Assembly (NCBI GenBank): GCA_958510825.1
Contig: OY294051.1
Location: 27,329,265 to 27,393,264, forward strand
From: Brachypterus glaber
Taxonomy: Eukaryota > Arthropoda > Insecta > Coleoptera > Kateretidae
Length of the DNA: 64,000 nt
Direction: 5' to 3'
The notes beneath the pieces are model-generated. The model saw nothing but the letters and a program-made list of their open reading frames with translations, searched no databases and was not told where the DNA came from. This document shows, one piece after another, positions 23,191-34,851 of the stretch. How positions within the stretch are numbered: position 1 is the first letter of the stretch; the number at the start of each line of letters is the position of its first letter. The translations under genes were made by a program, and so were the position numbers.

Positions 23191-23867
23191 TCACTCTATG
23201 AGAGAAAGAACACAATTATGTTTAAAAAATAATCCATTCATAAACAAAATAAGTTATAAGGGCGCAAGTTTTCATAAAATATAAAAAATAAGGGGAATTG
23301 TCCATATTTTTATAAAACATGTATATGATATAAATCAGAAAACATTATGTATATCAACTTGTACTGTAGTATTATCACGTTAATGTCGATTTCCCAGAAA
23401 TCAAATTGTCGCTTTGTGTTACATTTTTCTCACTATATCGTTAAACAAATATTTTAATGGCTATTACTGTTACATGGGCACACTTATTTAATTATGATAG
23501 TTTTTTGTTTACAATTAGCCTACATGATGTAGGTGACATAAATTCACTTTTTATCACACTTTCAAGTGTTTATGTTTTTGATAAATGCATTAGGAACAAT
23601 GTTTCAACTGGGTCAAAAAATTGTTAACAATTTTTAGTAAACTAATTGCTGATAAGTAGTTATGGATGGATGGTTTACCCAGTTACACTATACTCACTAA
23701 GCATTTTGTACAATAAAAATTTTACATTTAATGTTATTTTGTAAAATGAAATGTTATTTTTAACATTTCATTTAACTGGTTAAATTAAATGAATTTAATA
23801 TTAAAATTTTTAACAAATCATATTAACCCTTTCCACTTCAGCCGGTTAATCAAGGTATAGGGACTTA
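23191..23867. other. AT-rich stretch, no gene seen
   Basis: No coding signature. A short inverted pair, AAATGAAATGTTATTTTTAA with CATTTCATTT, lies at about 23745-23775. Confidence 0.4.
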
Positions 23868-24891
23868 CAGGCCCGGACTGGCTCCTTTGGGGGCCCTTGG
23901 CTATAGTGACTACTGTACCCCGGGCCCCCTAACCAAGAGGGTGCACAGTAGCCCAGAAAAAATTATTGACAAAATTCTGATTTTTTGCACCGTTGATTAT
24001 TAAAAAAATAATTTAAAATTTTACAAAAATGCAAGAAACTCTTGCACCGCAAGCGGAAATTTTTACTTTAATTTTTAAACACTTAAAATTCTAAATTGCA
24101 AAAAAAATGCAAGAACATTTTTACGAATTTCAAGTTTAAATTCTACAATTTTTTTACAAATTAAATTATATATTTTAACTTTAAACCAGTTTTTTTAATT
24201 TAAATTTAGTTCAGAAAAATGCAGGAAACTTGAGCGCCGTAGGCGAAATTTTTTACGACTTTTACGCTTAAGTTCTACAATGATAAATAGAGAAAAACGT
24301 AAGAAAGCTTAGTGCCACAGGCGATTTTTTTTTAAAACTTGTATTTTAATTTTTACAGTTTTATTATTCTAAATTTTACAAAAAAGGCAAGAAAGCTCCA
24401 GCGCCGCAGGCGAAAATTTTTACAAACTTTTATTTTAATATTTTAAAACAGTTTTATAATTCCAAATTACACCATAATGCAAGAAAGATCCAGCGCCGCA
24501 GGCCAAAATTTTTATGAATTTAAAGGTCTATGGTCCACTTGAGCACGCAATATAAAAATTACCTCACAATAACAAAATACAAAATTTAATAAATAAAATA
24601 AAAAAGTAATTAAACATTTTTAGCCAAAATTCCCCCTTTAATTGACTTGTTTATAAATTATAAATTATCAATAGGCTGTCAACAGCGTTGCCGGTTTGTG
24701 GCTCCTTATACCCTCAAGACACGTACAGATTATACATTGTATAAAACTCAAATGCAGTAATTATAGAGTAGTTAAAAAAATACCTGAGTAATAGAAAATA
24801 TAAACCACTTTTTTTGGGGACCCTTCGGGGCCCCTTTGAGCCGGGGGCCCTCGGCGATCGCGGATTAGCCGACCTGGCCAGTCCGGGCCTG
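23868..24891. mobile_element. TIR element carrying F8 monomers
   Basis: The tips CAGGCCCGGACTGG and CCAGTCCGGGCCTG are exact inverses. The adjacent subtermini are also GC-rich and inverse-like (GGGGGCCC). The interior (24030-24540) has about five diverged repeats with GCGCCGCAGGCG or close variants followed by AAAATTTTTACRAA, the unit expanded at 16429-18030. No coding sequence is recognised. Confidence 0.75.
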
Positions 24892-25045
24892 GTATATATA
24901 TACCTAAAAATATCCATACGTGGATACAATGGAGCGGAAGGGGTTAAAGTTAAAGATATTGATGTTTTATATGTTTTTAACAAAATAACGACATCTTTGC
25001 TTTCAAGATCTTTTATAAATTTTTACCATAAAATAATTGTTAAAA

Positions 25046-25084
25046 TTTTTTATACTTTCCCATGTTTTTTTATACTTTCCCATG
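25046..25084 (+). repeat. Short tandem duplication (~19 bp x2)
   Basis: TTTTTATACTTTCCCATG occurs twice in succession. Confidence 0.85.
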
Positions 25085-25179
25085 TAGGTAGGTCTAGGTT
25101 CATTAAAACAAATTTTTTAAACCATTTATATAACAATGAAAACATTTTGGGAAAATAATAAAAAATAGAACTTTTGATA

Positions 25180-25500
25180 AGCAACCTATGGTCTAGATTT
25201 GAAGTCTTTAGCACAAAGCGTTCTCAAGTTATCGAGGCCACAAATTTTTCGGAAAGACAGACAGACCGACCGAAAGAGATTTTTTTTGACGGAAATGATA
25301 TTTTTTGAAAATTTGGTGTGTGTTGATGGCGAGGGGCAATAATTTTTCAATATATAAAATATTTTGATGAAAACCGGTAGGACTTTTGGGGTCGCTGAAA
25401 CTAAACCTAATAATATTTTTTTTTTGGAGCAATAATTTTCAAATGTTTTTAATATTTTTTTGAAAATCTGCAGGTTTTTGAGCTTGATAAAACTCAATAT
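25180..25500. repeat. F7-related segment
   Basis: Contains AAGTCTTTAGCACAAAGCG, TTCTCAAGTTATCGAGGCC, GACAGACAGACCGACCGA and GACTTTTGGGGTCGCTGAAA, in the order seen at the right end of the F7 element (38245-38352). The frames over it are not recognised proteins. Confidence 0.55.
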
Positions 25501-25942
25501 AATAAAAATACCTAACTAAAACTCCGCGGAACTCCGTGTAGCCAAGGGAAATAATTTTTAAAATTAAATGTTTAGAATTAATATTTCCTTGTGGGGATGT
25601 CAAAAAATTAGATTAGCCCACTACAATATTTTTTAAAATATATAATTACAATTTAGAGCTTCTAAGGGGCAGAAAAAAGTCAATTTTTTTTATACAGTAT
25701 CAAAGACATTGTGTATTAGACAACTGTAAATTGTAGAGGTTAGTCGGTTTCATGACTAACTTGATTTTTTTATCCGTTCACGGTCCAACGCATCGGGTCA
25801 TTGGCAAATGTTCATTAATTAACACCATTTTTATTTTAAATCGCTAATTACTCAGGTACCTTCTTGATATACTCCTCGCAGCCTCACAGCAGACAAGTAG
25901 GTATTAGGTATACTTTGGTCGCCAAAAATAGTTGTTTTCTTA

Positions 25943-26832
25943 ATATTCCAGTCAAATAATAAATGTAAATTGCAGTAAATGTACACGGGCTGATATTTAT
26001 AGGGTAGTAGTGGATAGTAACAGAACACTCCAGTTAGTTTTTCACCGGGTGATTTGCCTAAGGGGTGTCCGCTATCTTGAATTTTAGGGTGAGTTGCTTA
26101 ATATGCATCTTACGATAAAAATGCATATAACCAATTTTGTTAAGGAGGAAATTTCCAACAATTTTTGTTTGAATGATTTTTTTAATATATTAATAACAAT
26201 CGAGTTAATTTAAAAATAGCCATGTTGGAGGTGAAATTGGTTTTATCCATTTTTCGACCAAATTATTCATCGAACGATATGAGCACAACTTGTAGCACTT
26301 GAAATTCTCTATGTTTCATATATTATAAATTTTTATAGATACTTTGGTACGGTTACAGAGGGCGCAACTCGAATTTCACCGCAGTGTGTAACCGTAACAA
26401 AATACTTATGAAAATTCATAATATATAAAACTTATAGAGCATTTCAAGAGCTACAAGTCTGTACATAACTTTTATCCTCTGATGAATAATATGGATGAAA
26501 AATCGAATAAACCAATTTTACCCCCAACATGGCCATATTTGAATATTAATAACTCGATTGTTATTAATATAATAAAAAAATAATCCAAACAAAACTTGTT
26601 GGAAATTTTTAACAAAATTGCTTATATACATTTTTATCGTAAGACGCGTATTTAGCGAGATAACCGCACTCATCCCTAAAATTTAAGATAGCGGACAACC
26701 CTTACGCATATCACCCGGTGACAAACTAACAGGAGTGTTCTGTTACTATTCACTACTGCTCTTTAAAATATCAGCCCGAGTACATTTATTGCAATTTAAC
26801 AACGGAATTTTTCGTTATTTGACTGGACTATA
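25943..26832. mobile_element. F3 long foldback element, copy 2
   Basis: Begins TATTCCAGTCAAATAATAAA and ends TTATTTGACTGGACTATA, inverse tips with a few changes. The arms share AGGGTAGTAGTGGATAGTAA, the ATGCATCTTACGATAAAAAT region and GCTACAAG with their inverses. The hinge is around ACAGAGGGCGCAACTCG. No coding sequence. Confidence 0.8.
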
Positions 26833-27463
26833 ACTAGTGAGAATTAAATTTTATCTATAACTTAGCAAACAATTATGACAAAAAAGATTAACTTTTCTTA
26901 ATACGCAAAAGAGTGAGAAAAACATTTTCAGTCTCTAGAGGAAAAAACAACTTTTTATATTTAAAATAGTGCTCTTCTATGCAAAAGAGTGAGCAAAACA
27001 TTTTTTAGTCACTAGTGGAAAAAACTAACCTTTTGATATTTAAAATAGTGTTAATTAGCTAAAAACAAGTGTTTCTATGAAGGTGTTGGATAATTTTTTT
27101 TCCAAAATCAAAAGTACCAAAGTGCATTATACATATTTAAACAACTTTTAAAAATGACCGTCTATCTGTCTGTATGTCACGTTTTCTTGCCGGCGCGATG
27201 AATCAAGAAAAAATAATCCTGTCGACATCAAATATCGTTTTAAATGGGTGTTTTGGGCTAAATAAGAAAAATATGTTTTTGTTTAAAAAAGTGCAAAATG
27301 ATGAAAAGAAATGATAAAAAACAGTGTACCAAGTTTATTTTTAGTAAAGGACAAAATAATAAAAACTCGTAGGGAATTATTTGTTATCGTAAACCCGACA
27401 ACAACGCCTTATTCTTAAGCTAAATTTGACTCTTTATCATACTGAAAAAAAGTAATATTTTTT

Positions 27464-27543
27464 AAGGACAGAAATTTTTAATTTTAAACAAAATTATAAA
27501 AATATTAATTTATTATTCCATGATTAGAAAATAGATTGATGGA
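27464..27543 (+). mobile_element. F9 deletion derivative with 12-bp TSD
   Basis: GTAATATTTTTT is exact at 27452-27463 and 27544-27555. The 80-bp insert starts AAGGACAGAAATTTTTAATT. It follows the minus strand of the 9501-9701 element through ATTTATTATTCCA, then jumps to TGATTAGAAAATAGATTGATGG. About 121 bp, including the hammerhead, is absent. Confidence 0.75.
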
Positions 27544-28789
27544 GTAATATTTTTTGTTTATCTAAAAACCAACATAATAACATTTATGTAGAATGTATAA
27601 TAAAAACACTGTACAATATTAATTAAATATGCTTATTTAAGTTAAAAGTCTATGTGTAACTTTTTTATAACCTAGTTTTAAATCATATCATGGAAATAAA
27701 CTTATTAACACGTTGAAAGCTACATAAAATTATGTTGTCTGGGGCAACACTATCCCATGGAACGACATTCTTTGGTTTATTGTTGAAGCTCATGCTTACA
27801 ATGTTATTATAGTATAAATACCTTAAAAATAACTTCATAATTATGAAGTTATAATCGTACTGAAACTTAAGAAACTAGTCACATAAGTCCAGCCTAATTA
27901 CACATTGGGTTACAGCATGTTAAATCCGTAAAAACTGATAAAACACGACAAAATATTTTAATTTTAAGTCAAGAGCAGTGAACACAACACAGACCATTTT
28001 CTTTGATCCCACTTTTACAGTTACAGTTACTACAGTAGTAGTCAATGTGCAAACTTATTTTTATTTTGACGTCATGATGTAAAAAGGGCTGACATTTTAG
28101 CTAAGTTTATTTTTTATGTATCTATAATCATGTAAAGTCTTATCGTTGCAGGCGATTTAGCCCAAAATACGATACCCTCCTTTTAGAAAAAATTTATCTT
28201 GGTAAGGACATGAAGCATATTGAAATTAAAAGAAATCCATCTAAAAATAAGAAAGTTATAGGGAGCTAAACATAAAAAAAATCGAAAATAGTTGAATAAA
28301 ATCACCGATCAACTTATTTTTTTCAGGAAAAATTACGTTTATTAAAAAAATAAATCATACCAAATTTAAAAAAGTCTTACAAAAAATAAAAAATTATAGC
28401 TTAACTCAAAAGAAAAAAATAAATAAATAAATAAAAAAGAAGAAAAAGTGCGATTAAAGTTATTTTCCCAAGGGAAAAATACTTTTATCAAACGGATCAA
28501 GAAAATCTGTGATCAACTTCATTATTTTAGGAAAAATGACGCGTATTAAAATTTTAAAAATATCAATCTTATAAGATTGGTATACCAAATTTAAAGAAAG
28601 GACCAAAAACAAAAAAGTTATATACATTGATTGAAGGTAAACAAAACGTATGAAACAACCCAGCGTCTTATTAACTTCTCTGGGATGCAACATTCTAATT
28701 TAAAAATACACGGGAGTCTCCCGCAAAACGTCTTGTTGAACGCTCGTGGGTCGCCCATACATTGCGAAATATCCGGTTTATTTGCATAA

Positions 28790-28917
28790 GGGAACGTTCA
28801 AGTATTACGTAACACAAATTTTGATCATTTTGGACCCCCCTGTAACGCTATTTTCCTAACATGAGCGTAACACCCCCCCCCCCCCCTAAGAGCGTTACGT
28901 AATATTTGAACGTTCCC
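28790..28917. mobile_element. F5 short palindromic element
   Basis: GGGAACGTTCAAGTATTACG at the left pairs with CGTAATATTTGAACGTTCCC at the right. The centre carries TGTAACGC, GAGCGTAAC and a C14 run. Copies are at 45728, 46818 and 57509. Confidence 0.8.
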
Positions 28918-29645
28918 TAATGGGGTTTTTAAGGTCGCTAAAACTGAATATTAAAATATTTTTTTTCTAAATCCACCCCCTGAAGACGCCGTTTTTTTTA
29001 TTACAAAAGAGAGGTTATGTCACTGTATAATTTCTATTATTACACGAAAAACAAAGTATTTTGTCATAAAAACTAATAAAAACTATTAAAAAACTCCTGT
29101 AGTTAAACCTAAAATACAAAATTTGGTCAGGACTAGTAATACTCCCACCAGGCAGCGTATATGACATATATGGGAGTCTCCCACAAGCGTGCGAGTATCA
29201 CCGAAAAATGTGAGAATTTCAAGGTTTATTGGGAAAGATCAAATCTGACGTGTTTTTTTAATAAAACACAGAGCGTCGGACGGACCGTCTCCACACTACA
29301 ATCACGTCAGCCTTGATCTCATCGTTCTATCTTCATTTTCTCTGTTTTGTATAATCTGAAATGCACTGTATAGGTACTTCCAAAAAAGTAAAAAAAAAAT
29401 CTAGAAGGAAATGTATTATCAACGTCATTCTTTCAGAAAAAAAAATCTTTATTATTTAAAAGTGAATTGTACTAAATAAAAAAAAATATTTAAAAACAAA
29501 CAAGTTATAGGGGGCGCCACTTAAAAATTAAAAATATACCAATACAATTTAATTAATTATAAACTTCACCAGGAAAAAAAATACTTGCAACAGCGAGGAG
29601 TATACTATAGATTGCAGAGCATTATATATCTTCACGGCTTGTTAT

Positions 29646-29863
29646 ATGTTTAAAAGTGGTAATTTATCTTTTCATTCTATCTTACCAGGAACTTGAATAT
29701 TTAATTTTCTATAAATTTACATAGTTTGAAACGGTTCTCTTGTTATAGTACAACATCATTATCTTTACCAGATAATTTTTTGTATTTATAAATTTAAAAA
29801 AAAAATAATATTCTTTTATTAGGTAATTAAATTATTTTTATACACAAAATTTTCCATATTTTT
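29646..29863. other. AT-rich stretch, no gene seen
   Basis: No coding signature or strong repeat. Confidence 0.4.
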
Positions 29864-29919
29864 TTTGTTTCCTAGGCATTTAGGTAATTATTTAATCCAT
29901 TGTTTTATGTCTTCTTTTC

Positions 29920-30090
29920 CTCCTCCTACTCCTCCTCCCACTTTCCCTCCCTTCTTTAAATCAGATGAATTGGATAAAAAGAAACATCAGGACGACCACC
30001 CTGGAAATATGCTGTTCTGGCCACCCCGGCTACCTGATTTAACTCTACTGTTCTATAATTTTATGCAAACTAGAAATATAATCAGTTTTT
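29920..30090 (+). pseudogene. Possible transposase scrap (FWPPRLPDLT)
   Basis: The frame reads GNMLFWPPRLPDLTLLFYNF. A W-P-x-R-S-P-D-L-x-P motif marks the C-terminal catalytic region of Tc1/mariner-type DDE transposases in insects. Here the usual S and final P are replaced and the downstream sequence is unrelated. Upstream codons are proline-rich from a pyrimidine tract. If real, it is a short, long-dead remnant. Chance similarity cannot be excluded. Confidence 0.3.
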
Positions 30091-30455
30091 GTTTTATACA
30101 ATTAAATTTATTATGTTATTAAATATAATATTAAATGTAACATGCTAAAAAGCTATCTCGATTTACTATTTTTTCCTAAATTTAATACAAATTCGTTTAG
30201 AAACATAATCAGTTTTTGTTTTTGCACAATATAATACGCTGAAAAGCTATCATTTTTGTTGTTACTGACCTAACTTATCCTTCAAAAATATAATTTAAAT
30301 ATATCGACACGAGCAATGTAACAATTCAATGACATGCATCTATTTTCATATGGTCCAGACGTTATAAATAATATTTCAAGAGTCATAAATTAATTTTTAT
30401 AAGAGTAATGTATCATATATTTATCAAATACAGGGTGTTTTGGAAATAGTTATTT

Positions 30456-30570
30456 TTGTATGATAATAAGAGCGCAAAATGACTGAGCGTGGAATTTGCT
30501 GATCGAGGCGTCTAGACGAGATCAGCGATCACGCGAAAGCAGAAATCACATTTTGCGCTCGTAATACAAA
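30456..30570. repeat. Foldback hairpin, ~115 bp
   Basis: TAAGAGCGCAAAATG pairs with CATTTTGCGCTCGTAA, and TTTGTAT with ATACAAA at the base. The inner pair is GCTGATC with GATCAGC around a TCTAGA loop. It lies beside CAGGGTGTTTTGG (30431). Confidence 0.7.
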
Positions 30571-30589
30571 CATTATTTTTTCTATGATC

Positions 30590-30594
30590 TAAAA

Positions 30595-30629
<35 letters not shown>

Positions 30630-30631
30630 AT
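30590..30631. repeat. AAAT microsatellite
   Basis: About ten tetranucleotide units. A second, impure TTTA tract lies at 30798-30825. Confidence 0.95.
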
Positions 30632-30953
30632 TTCAGATAGTAAGTTACCTTACAAGGTAGCAGCACTTGAGTACAATTTTCTGCAAATCTGTTGGTGTAA
30701 AAGTTTAATTACAGTAACACTCCATAATTCCTTCGTAACAAAAAATATATTGCACACAAATATTTAGTACACGAAATTGAGATTTGATTCAAAATTATTT
30801 ATTTATTTTATTTATTTATTTAAATAATTACGGAGTCATGGAGAGCCCCAAATAAGCTTTTGGCTTATAACTATTTCCAAAAATGAATAATAATTTTGAC
30901 TTTTTCCTTTCGAAAGTCCAAACCAAGACCAATCCCTTATTTTTTCGAAGTTG

Positions 30954-32258
30954 CTGCCGTCAACGGGGGTGAAACCGGTCAAAATTTTCTGTTTTTTGGG
31001 TTTTTTCGATTTTCTTACAAAAATAAAAATCCAAAAAAAATATACAAAAAATATACAGAGTGGTCCAAAAGTCACCCCCCCCCTTTAACTTTTGAACCAG
31101 TTGAGATATTGACTTCAAATTTGGAACTTTTAAATAAGACAACTTAAACTATCTTTTAGCATATATTTAATACTTTCAGCTCTTAAAATGTGGGCGTAAA
31201 ATATGGAGTTAAATGGAGAATTTAGCTTTAAAATGATCACACGACCCCCCTTTCCATTTAAAAAAATGTCCCCCATGCCCCCCTGCCCACATTTTAAGAG
31301 CTGAAAATATCAAATATATGCTAAAAGATAGTTTAAGTTGTAATAATTCTAAATTTGAAGTCAATATCTCAACTTGTTCAAAAGTTAAAGGGGGGGGGGG
31401 TGACTTTTGGACCGCACTGTATAATGTATGTTAAAACTTGAAGTATCGAGCATTTATAACTTTCAACGCTGTCAAAATAACCACAGTAGTTTTTTTATAT
31501 ATATTTTTAAAGGTTGATCGGTTTTACCCCGTACTAGGAGGGTGAAACCGATCACCTCTTTTATTTCACGTATATTTGACCTTAGCAACTTCGAGAGTGA
31601 AACCGATAATTTATCCTCGTTTTAAAAAACTTTTTTATTTTTAAATCAAGAAAAAATAGTTAAAAAACGTGTATTTGTTATCAAAGGGACATATTATCTA
31701 CTACTTAAAAATTATATCTTAACTGGCTTGGGAGAGGGTGAGGGGGTTAGTGTAAAGGGCTTACTAAAAGTACTTGGATTTCCTACAAAAGAAACTCACA
31801 AAAAAACTTTAATGACAAAGAAAGCCTTATTTATACCAATTAGTTAGTGATCGATTTCTCCCCACCATTTTCCCACTTTTTATAAAAATGTAAATAAAAA
31901 ATTGCTCAATGTTGATAAAAAACTAAAAACTTTTTACTACTAGGGTCAGTTAAACTCAAATTAACTCAACACGTTCTCTCAGCTTTTTTCTGTGACTCTG
32001 CATAACCAAACGTTTCCACAAGTTTCCAAAAACTATCATACTTTTTTTACACCTTTAAAACAACCTACTTATCTCGACAGACAGACAAAATAAACCATCT
32101 TCGTGCCCGTTCTCATAAAGACTGATATTTCTTGCTGTAACTTATCGACTTTCGCCGCGTGCTGACTGCTGTATACTACCAGTACTAAAAACATTAGCCA
32201 AAATAAACCTGATGATTGGTTTCACCCCTGCTGATCGGTTTCACCCCGGTTGACGGTA
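30954..32258. mobile_element. TIR element (GTCAACGGGGGTGAAACCG tips)
   Basis: GCCGTCAACGGGGGTGAAAC at the left pairs with GTTTCACCCCGGTTGACGGTA at the right. GGGTGAAACCGATCA-type motifs recur internally (31540, 31597, 32217). No transposase frame is seen. It carries a nested 364-bp element at 31056-31419. Confidence 0.65.
31056..31419. mobile_element. Nested TIR element with TATA duplication
   Basis: It starts CAGAGTGGTCCAAAAGTCAC and ends with the inverse GTGACTTTTGGACCGCACTG. TATA lies at 31052-31055 and 31420-31423. The arms run about 170 bp each, including TTTAACTTTTGAAC, TATCTTTTAGCATATAT and CAGCTCTTAAAATGTGGGC. C-rich and G-rich runs sit at mirrored positions. Confidence 0.85.
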
Positions 32259-33009
32259 CCTTATGTAAAGTAAAAAATGGCAAATTCAATCTTCTTTGAT
32301 ATCTTTTTGTTTCAAGACTTATAAATATTTTTTCAAAATACATATAACAATTGGTCTCAGTTTAGTACTTTTCTATTTTTCTGTCTTCTATTGTTAATTT
32401 TTCTTTCTTTTTTTTTATCTTCTAACATTCCTCTTTCCTAATTTTACGAATGCGGTTAGTTATTTGTTGTTAACAGTTTTACACCCAAACTCGTTTGACA
32501 TACCCCCAATCATCCTTTATTCTTTTTATTCCATCTGTTGTGTAGGTAAGAAAAGTTTAAACGGAATAAAGATTTGCACCAAAAAAAATGATACATTGTT
32601 TTATTTCCCAAACGTTTCACACCGAATGAAAAGAATTACAAATCCCATTGGTTCATGTTTGTCACATGACAAAATTCACCCATTTAAATCGAGAATTCGC
32701 TTTAATCGGAATAAAATGTTTGAGGAAAACCAGTAGCAGAAGTTTGAGGAATACAACGTTGCAATAACTAGATCTTGTTTTGCATGATTGGAGGTCATTT
32801 TTTCAAAATACGTCAGAAGTATAATGTGTGATGATAAAATTATTATGATCATTAACAAGTATAATTAATGATACCATGATCAAAATATTATGCCTTTTAT
32901 GTTATTAGTTTTGTTGCAATAATGTACACAAAACAAGTATTGCATTATATTTATATAGTTCGAGCAGTTTAGAAGTGATCACGTCTTTTCTAAGAAAGCA
33001 AAAGGGCTA
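32259..33009. other. No gene or strong repeat seen
   Basis: AT-rich DNA. Frames of 60-90 codons lack any protein signature. Confidence 0.4.
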
Positions 33010-33097
33010 TTAAGAATAGTTATTTATGGTACTAGTGGGTAAAGTAAGATATAGTCCATGAGAAAATTAACCTGCGAGGCGTGAGCCAAGCAGGTTT
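33010..33097. repeat. Dispersed repeat shared with 7032-7090, cut by gap
   Basis: Carries AGTTATTTATGGTACTAGTG and continues to CGAGGCGTGAGCCAAGCAGG before the N run. Confidence 0.7.
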
Positions 33098-33297
33098 NNN
33101 NNNNNNNNNNNNNNNNNNNNNNNNNNNNNNNNNNNNNNNNNNNNNNNNNNNNNNNNNNNNNNNNNNNNNNNNNNNNNNNNNNNNNNNNNNNNNNNNNNNN
33201 NNNNNNNNNNNNNNNNNNNNNNNNNNNNNNNNNNNNNNNNNNNNNNNNNNNNNNNNNNNNNNNNNNNNNNNNNNNNNNNNNNNNNNNNNNNNNNNNN
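33098..33297. other. Scaffold gap, 200 N
   Basis: Exactly 200 N, a placeholder length. Confidence 0.99.
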
Positions 33298-33557
33298 GAT
33301 GCACAGAACACAAATAAAACAAATTAAAGCCGTTTCAGTAAATATTTACTGCTGCAAATGCCTTGTGGGTGTGGCTAAACCTTTTGTGAAATATGATTGG
33401 ATAGGGTCGAACGTTAACTAGCTAGAATCAGTCCACGTGGACTAGATAAAAATACTTTAGTTTAAATGAGTTTAACATAATGCAACGTCCACAGTTTAAC
33501 ACGCGCCAGATAAAAATAATCACTGTTAAAAAAAACTCGTACAACTCTGGCAGCGAC

Positions 33558-33640
33558 CATAACATCCCTACTTCATAAGAAACCTACTCTACAACAACCC
33601 TACTTCCCAATAACCCTACTCCCCAACATCTGTACTCCGC
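33558..33640. repeat. Imperfect CCTACT-rich minisatellite
   Basis: Degenerate units around AACAACCCTACTTCCC and TAACCCTACTCCCC, about 11-15 bp each. The flanks (33298-33557 and 33641-34001) show no recognised gene. Confidence 0.5.
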
Positions 33641-34253
33641 ACTACGTGCACTTCATTACCCACTTAATATTAAATGAGTGGCTCTTCGAACACAACATTT
33701 CTTCTTCTGGGTAATTTTTATATTCAACTTCAAAATGAAGTAAGTGTAAACAAACGCACGTGACAACAACGGATTTAGTGACAGGGTAGGACTCAAAACA
33801 AAATATTTCTATATAACGGTCCATTGCAAATGCATTGTACGCTTCATTGCAAGTGCTCACGCACTGACCTGTTTTATTTTCTACATCCCTACTCTCGCAA
33901 TATGCGAGTGTTTTAATCAATGAAACCTCGCGTCAGCTGCAGCGTGCACGATTCTTTTATTTACTTCTCCTTCATCTTGAAGTTGAATATACTATAGTCT
34001 ACTAGGGAGCATGTGGCGCAATATGTTGGCGAAAGGAGTTGTCGTCAACAAGTTGCCAAATGTGTGTGTTGGTTCGTCAACATGCTGCTATGTTGCAGGC
34101 TGCTAGGGCGAGACCCAAAAGCCATTATTTTACACATACGCTTCTTATCTTTCTCTTATTTTCTGTGGCTATTGTCAAGCCTATTGCAATTGCCACTTTT
34201 TCTTGCTTTGACAGCACTTTCATATTAACCCACTCGTTTAAGTAGCGTTTTGT

Positions 34254-34580
34254 CAATGGACTGCCGTCTATTTAAATTATATAAAGAGAGAAGTTCTACA
34301 GAAAGAGATAAAAGTATAATTATTATTGTTTTAAAATAAAATTATGCATATTTTAGGTAAAAATAACATTTTAGATTATATTTTAAATTACATTAAGGTA
34401 AGATATTTGTTTTTTTTTTAAGTAAAAAACTATTTTTTTTTTTAAACTTTTACACAGCTATGTGTACAGAAGGTCTAAAGTTTTCTAGGGAACTTATGAC
34501 CTACTCCTTAATTTGACAGTCATTGATAAAAAATACCCCGTTGTGTGTAAAGATTTTGTACTTGTCTTTGTGTTTAATAA
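34254..34580 (+). repeat. Segment duplicated at 44727-45046
   Basis: Shares CAATGGACTGCC, AGAGAGAAGTTCTACAGAAA, GATTATATTTTAAATTACAT and ATGACCTACTCCTTAATTTG in the same order and orientation as 44727-45046, with few differences. No protein is recognised, so it is probably a dispersed element body. Confidence 0.85.
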
Positions 34581-34608
34581 GCTGTTTTATGTATCCTTTA
34601 ATAATTTT

Positions 34609-34851
34609 AGATTTTAAGCTTTCACGGCCATTAAGATATAAAGAACTTTCACTTTCGGGTTTAGACCGTGTTAATGGATTTTCACTTTCCGACGTTTCGT
34701 CTCTTACTACTAGAGACATCTTCAGGGATTAATCTGAAACTGAAACTCAGTTTCAGATTAATCCCTGAAGATGTCTCTAGTAGTAAGAGACGAAACGTCG
34801 GAAAGTGAAAATCCATTAACACGGTCTAAACCCGAAAGTGAAAGTTCTTTA
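34609..34851. mobile_element. F9-like palindrome with 17-bp TSD
   Basis: TATCCTTTAATAATTTT is exact at 34592-34608 and 34852-34868. The insert is a near-perfect palindrome (arms 34637-34745 and 34746-34854) plus 28 extra bases on the left. The arms contain CTTTCACTTTCGGGTTTAGA and GGATTTTCACTTTCCGACG. The short plus and minus frames are mirror images and not genes. The homologous segment at 44727 lacks the insertion. Confidence 0.8.
34762..34802 (+). ncRNA. Hammerhead-like motif with U bulge
   Basis: CTGAAGA (34765-34771), one extra T (34772), helix II GTCTCT (34773-34778) with AGAGAC (34786-34791), GAA (34792-34794), a one-pair helix III in ACGT (34795-34798), C17 at 34799, and helix I TCC (34762-34764) with GGA (34800-34802). 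The mirrored copy lies on the minus strand at about 34689-34729. The bulge and weak helices make activity doubtful, but two head-to-head copies could pair as a dimer. Confidence 0.5.

Larger units (their letters stand above)
25866..29645. mobile_element. F6 element, copy B (split by insertions)
   Basis: It starts near ACTCCTCGCAGCCTCACAGC and ends with the hairpin and ATCTTCACGGCTTG. Landmarks shared with copy A are CAACTTTTAAAAATGACCGT (27130), AGGAAAAATTACGTTTATTA (28325) and ATAGGGGGCGCCACTTAAAA (29509). An F3 element (25943-26832), an F9 derivative (27464-27543) and an F5 element (28790-28917) lie inside it. It is possible that more than one F6 copy is fused here. Confidence 0.4.

Noticed and set aside
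33642..33920. 92-codon cysteine-containing minus-strand frame
   Set aside because: No signal peptide, domain or family pattern is recognised. Not enough to call a gene.
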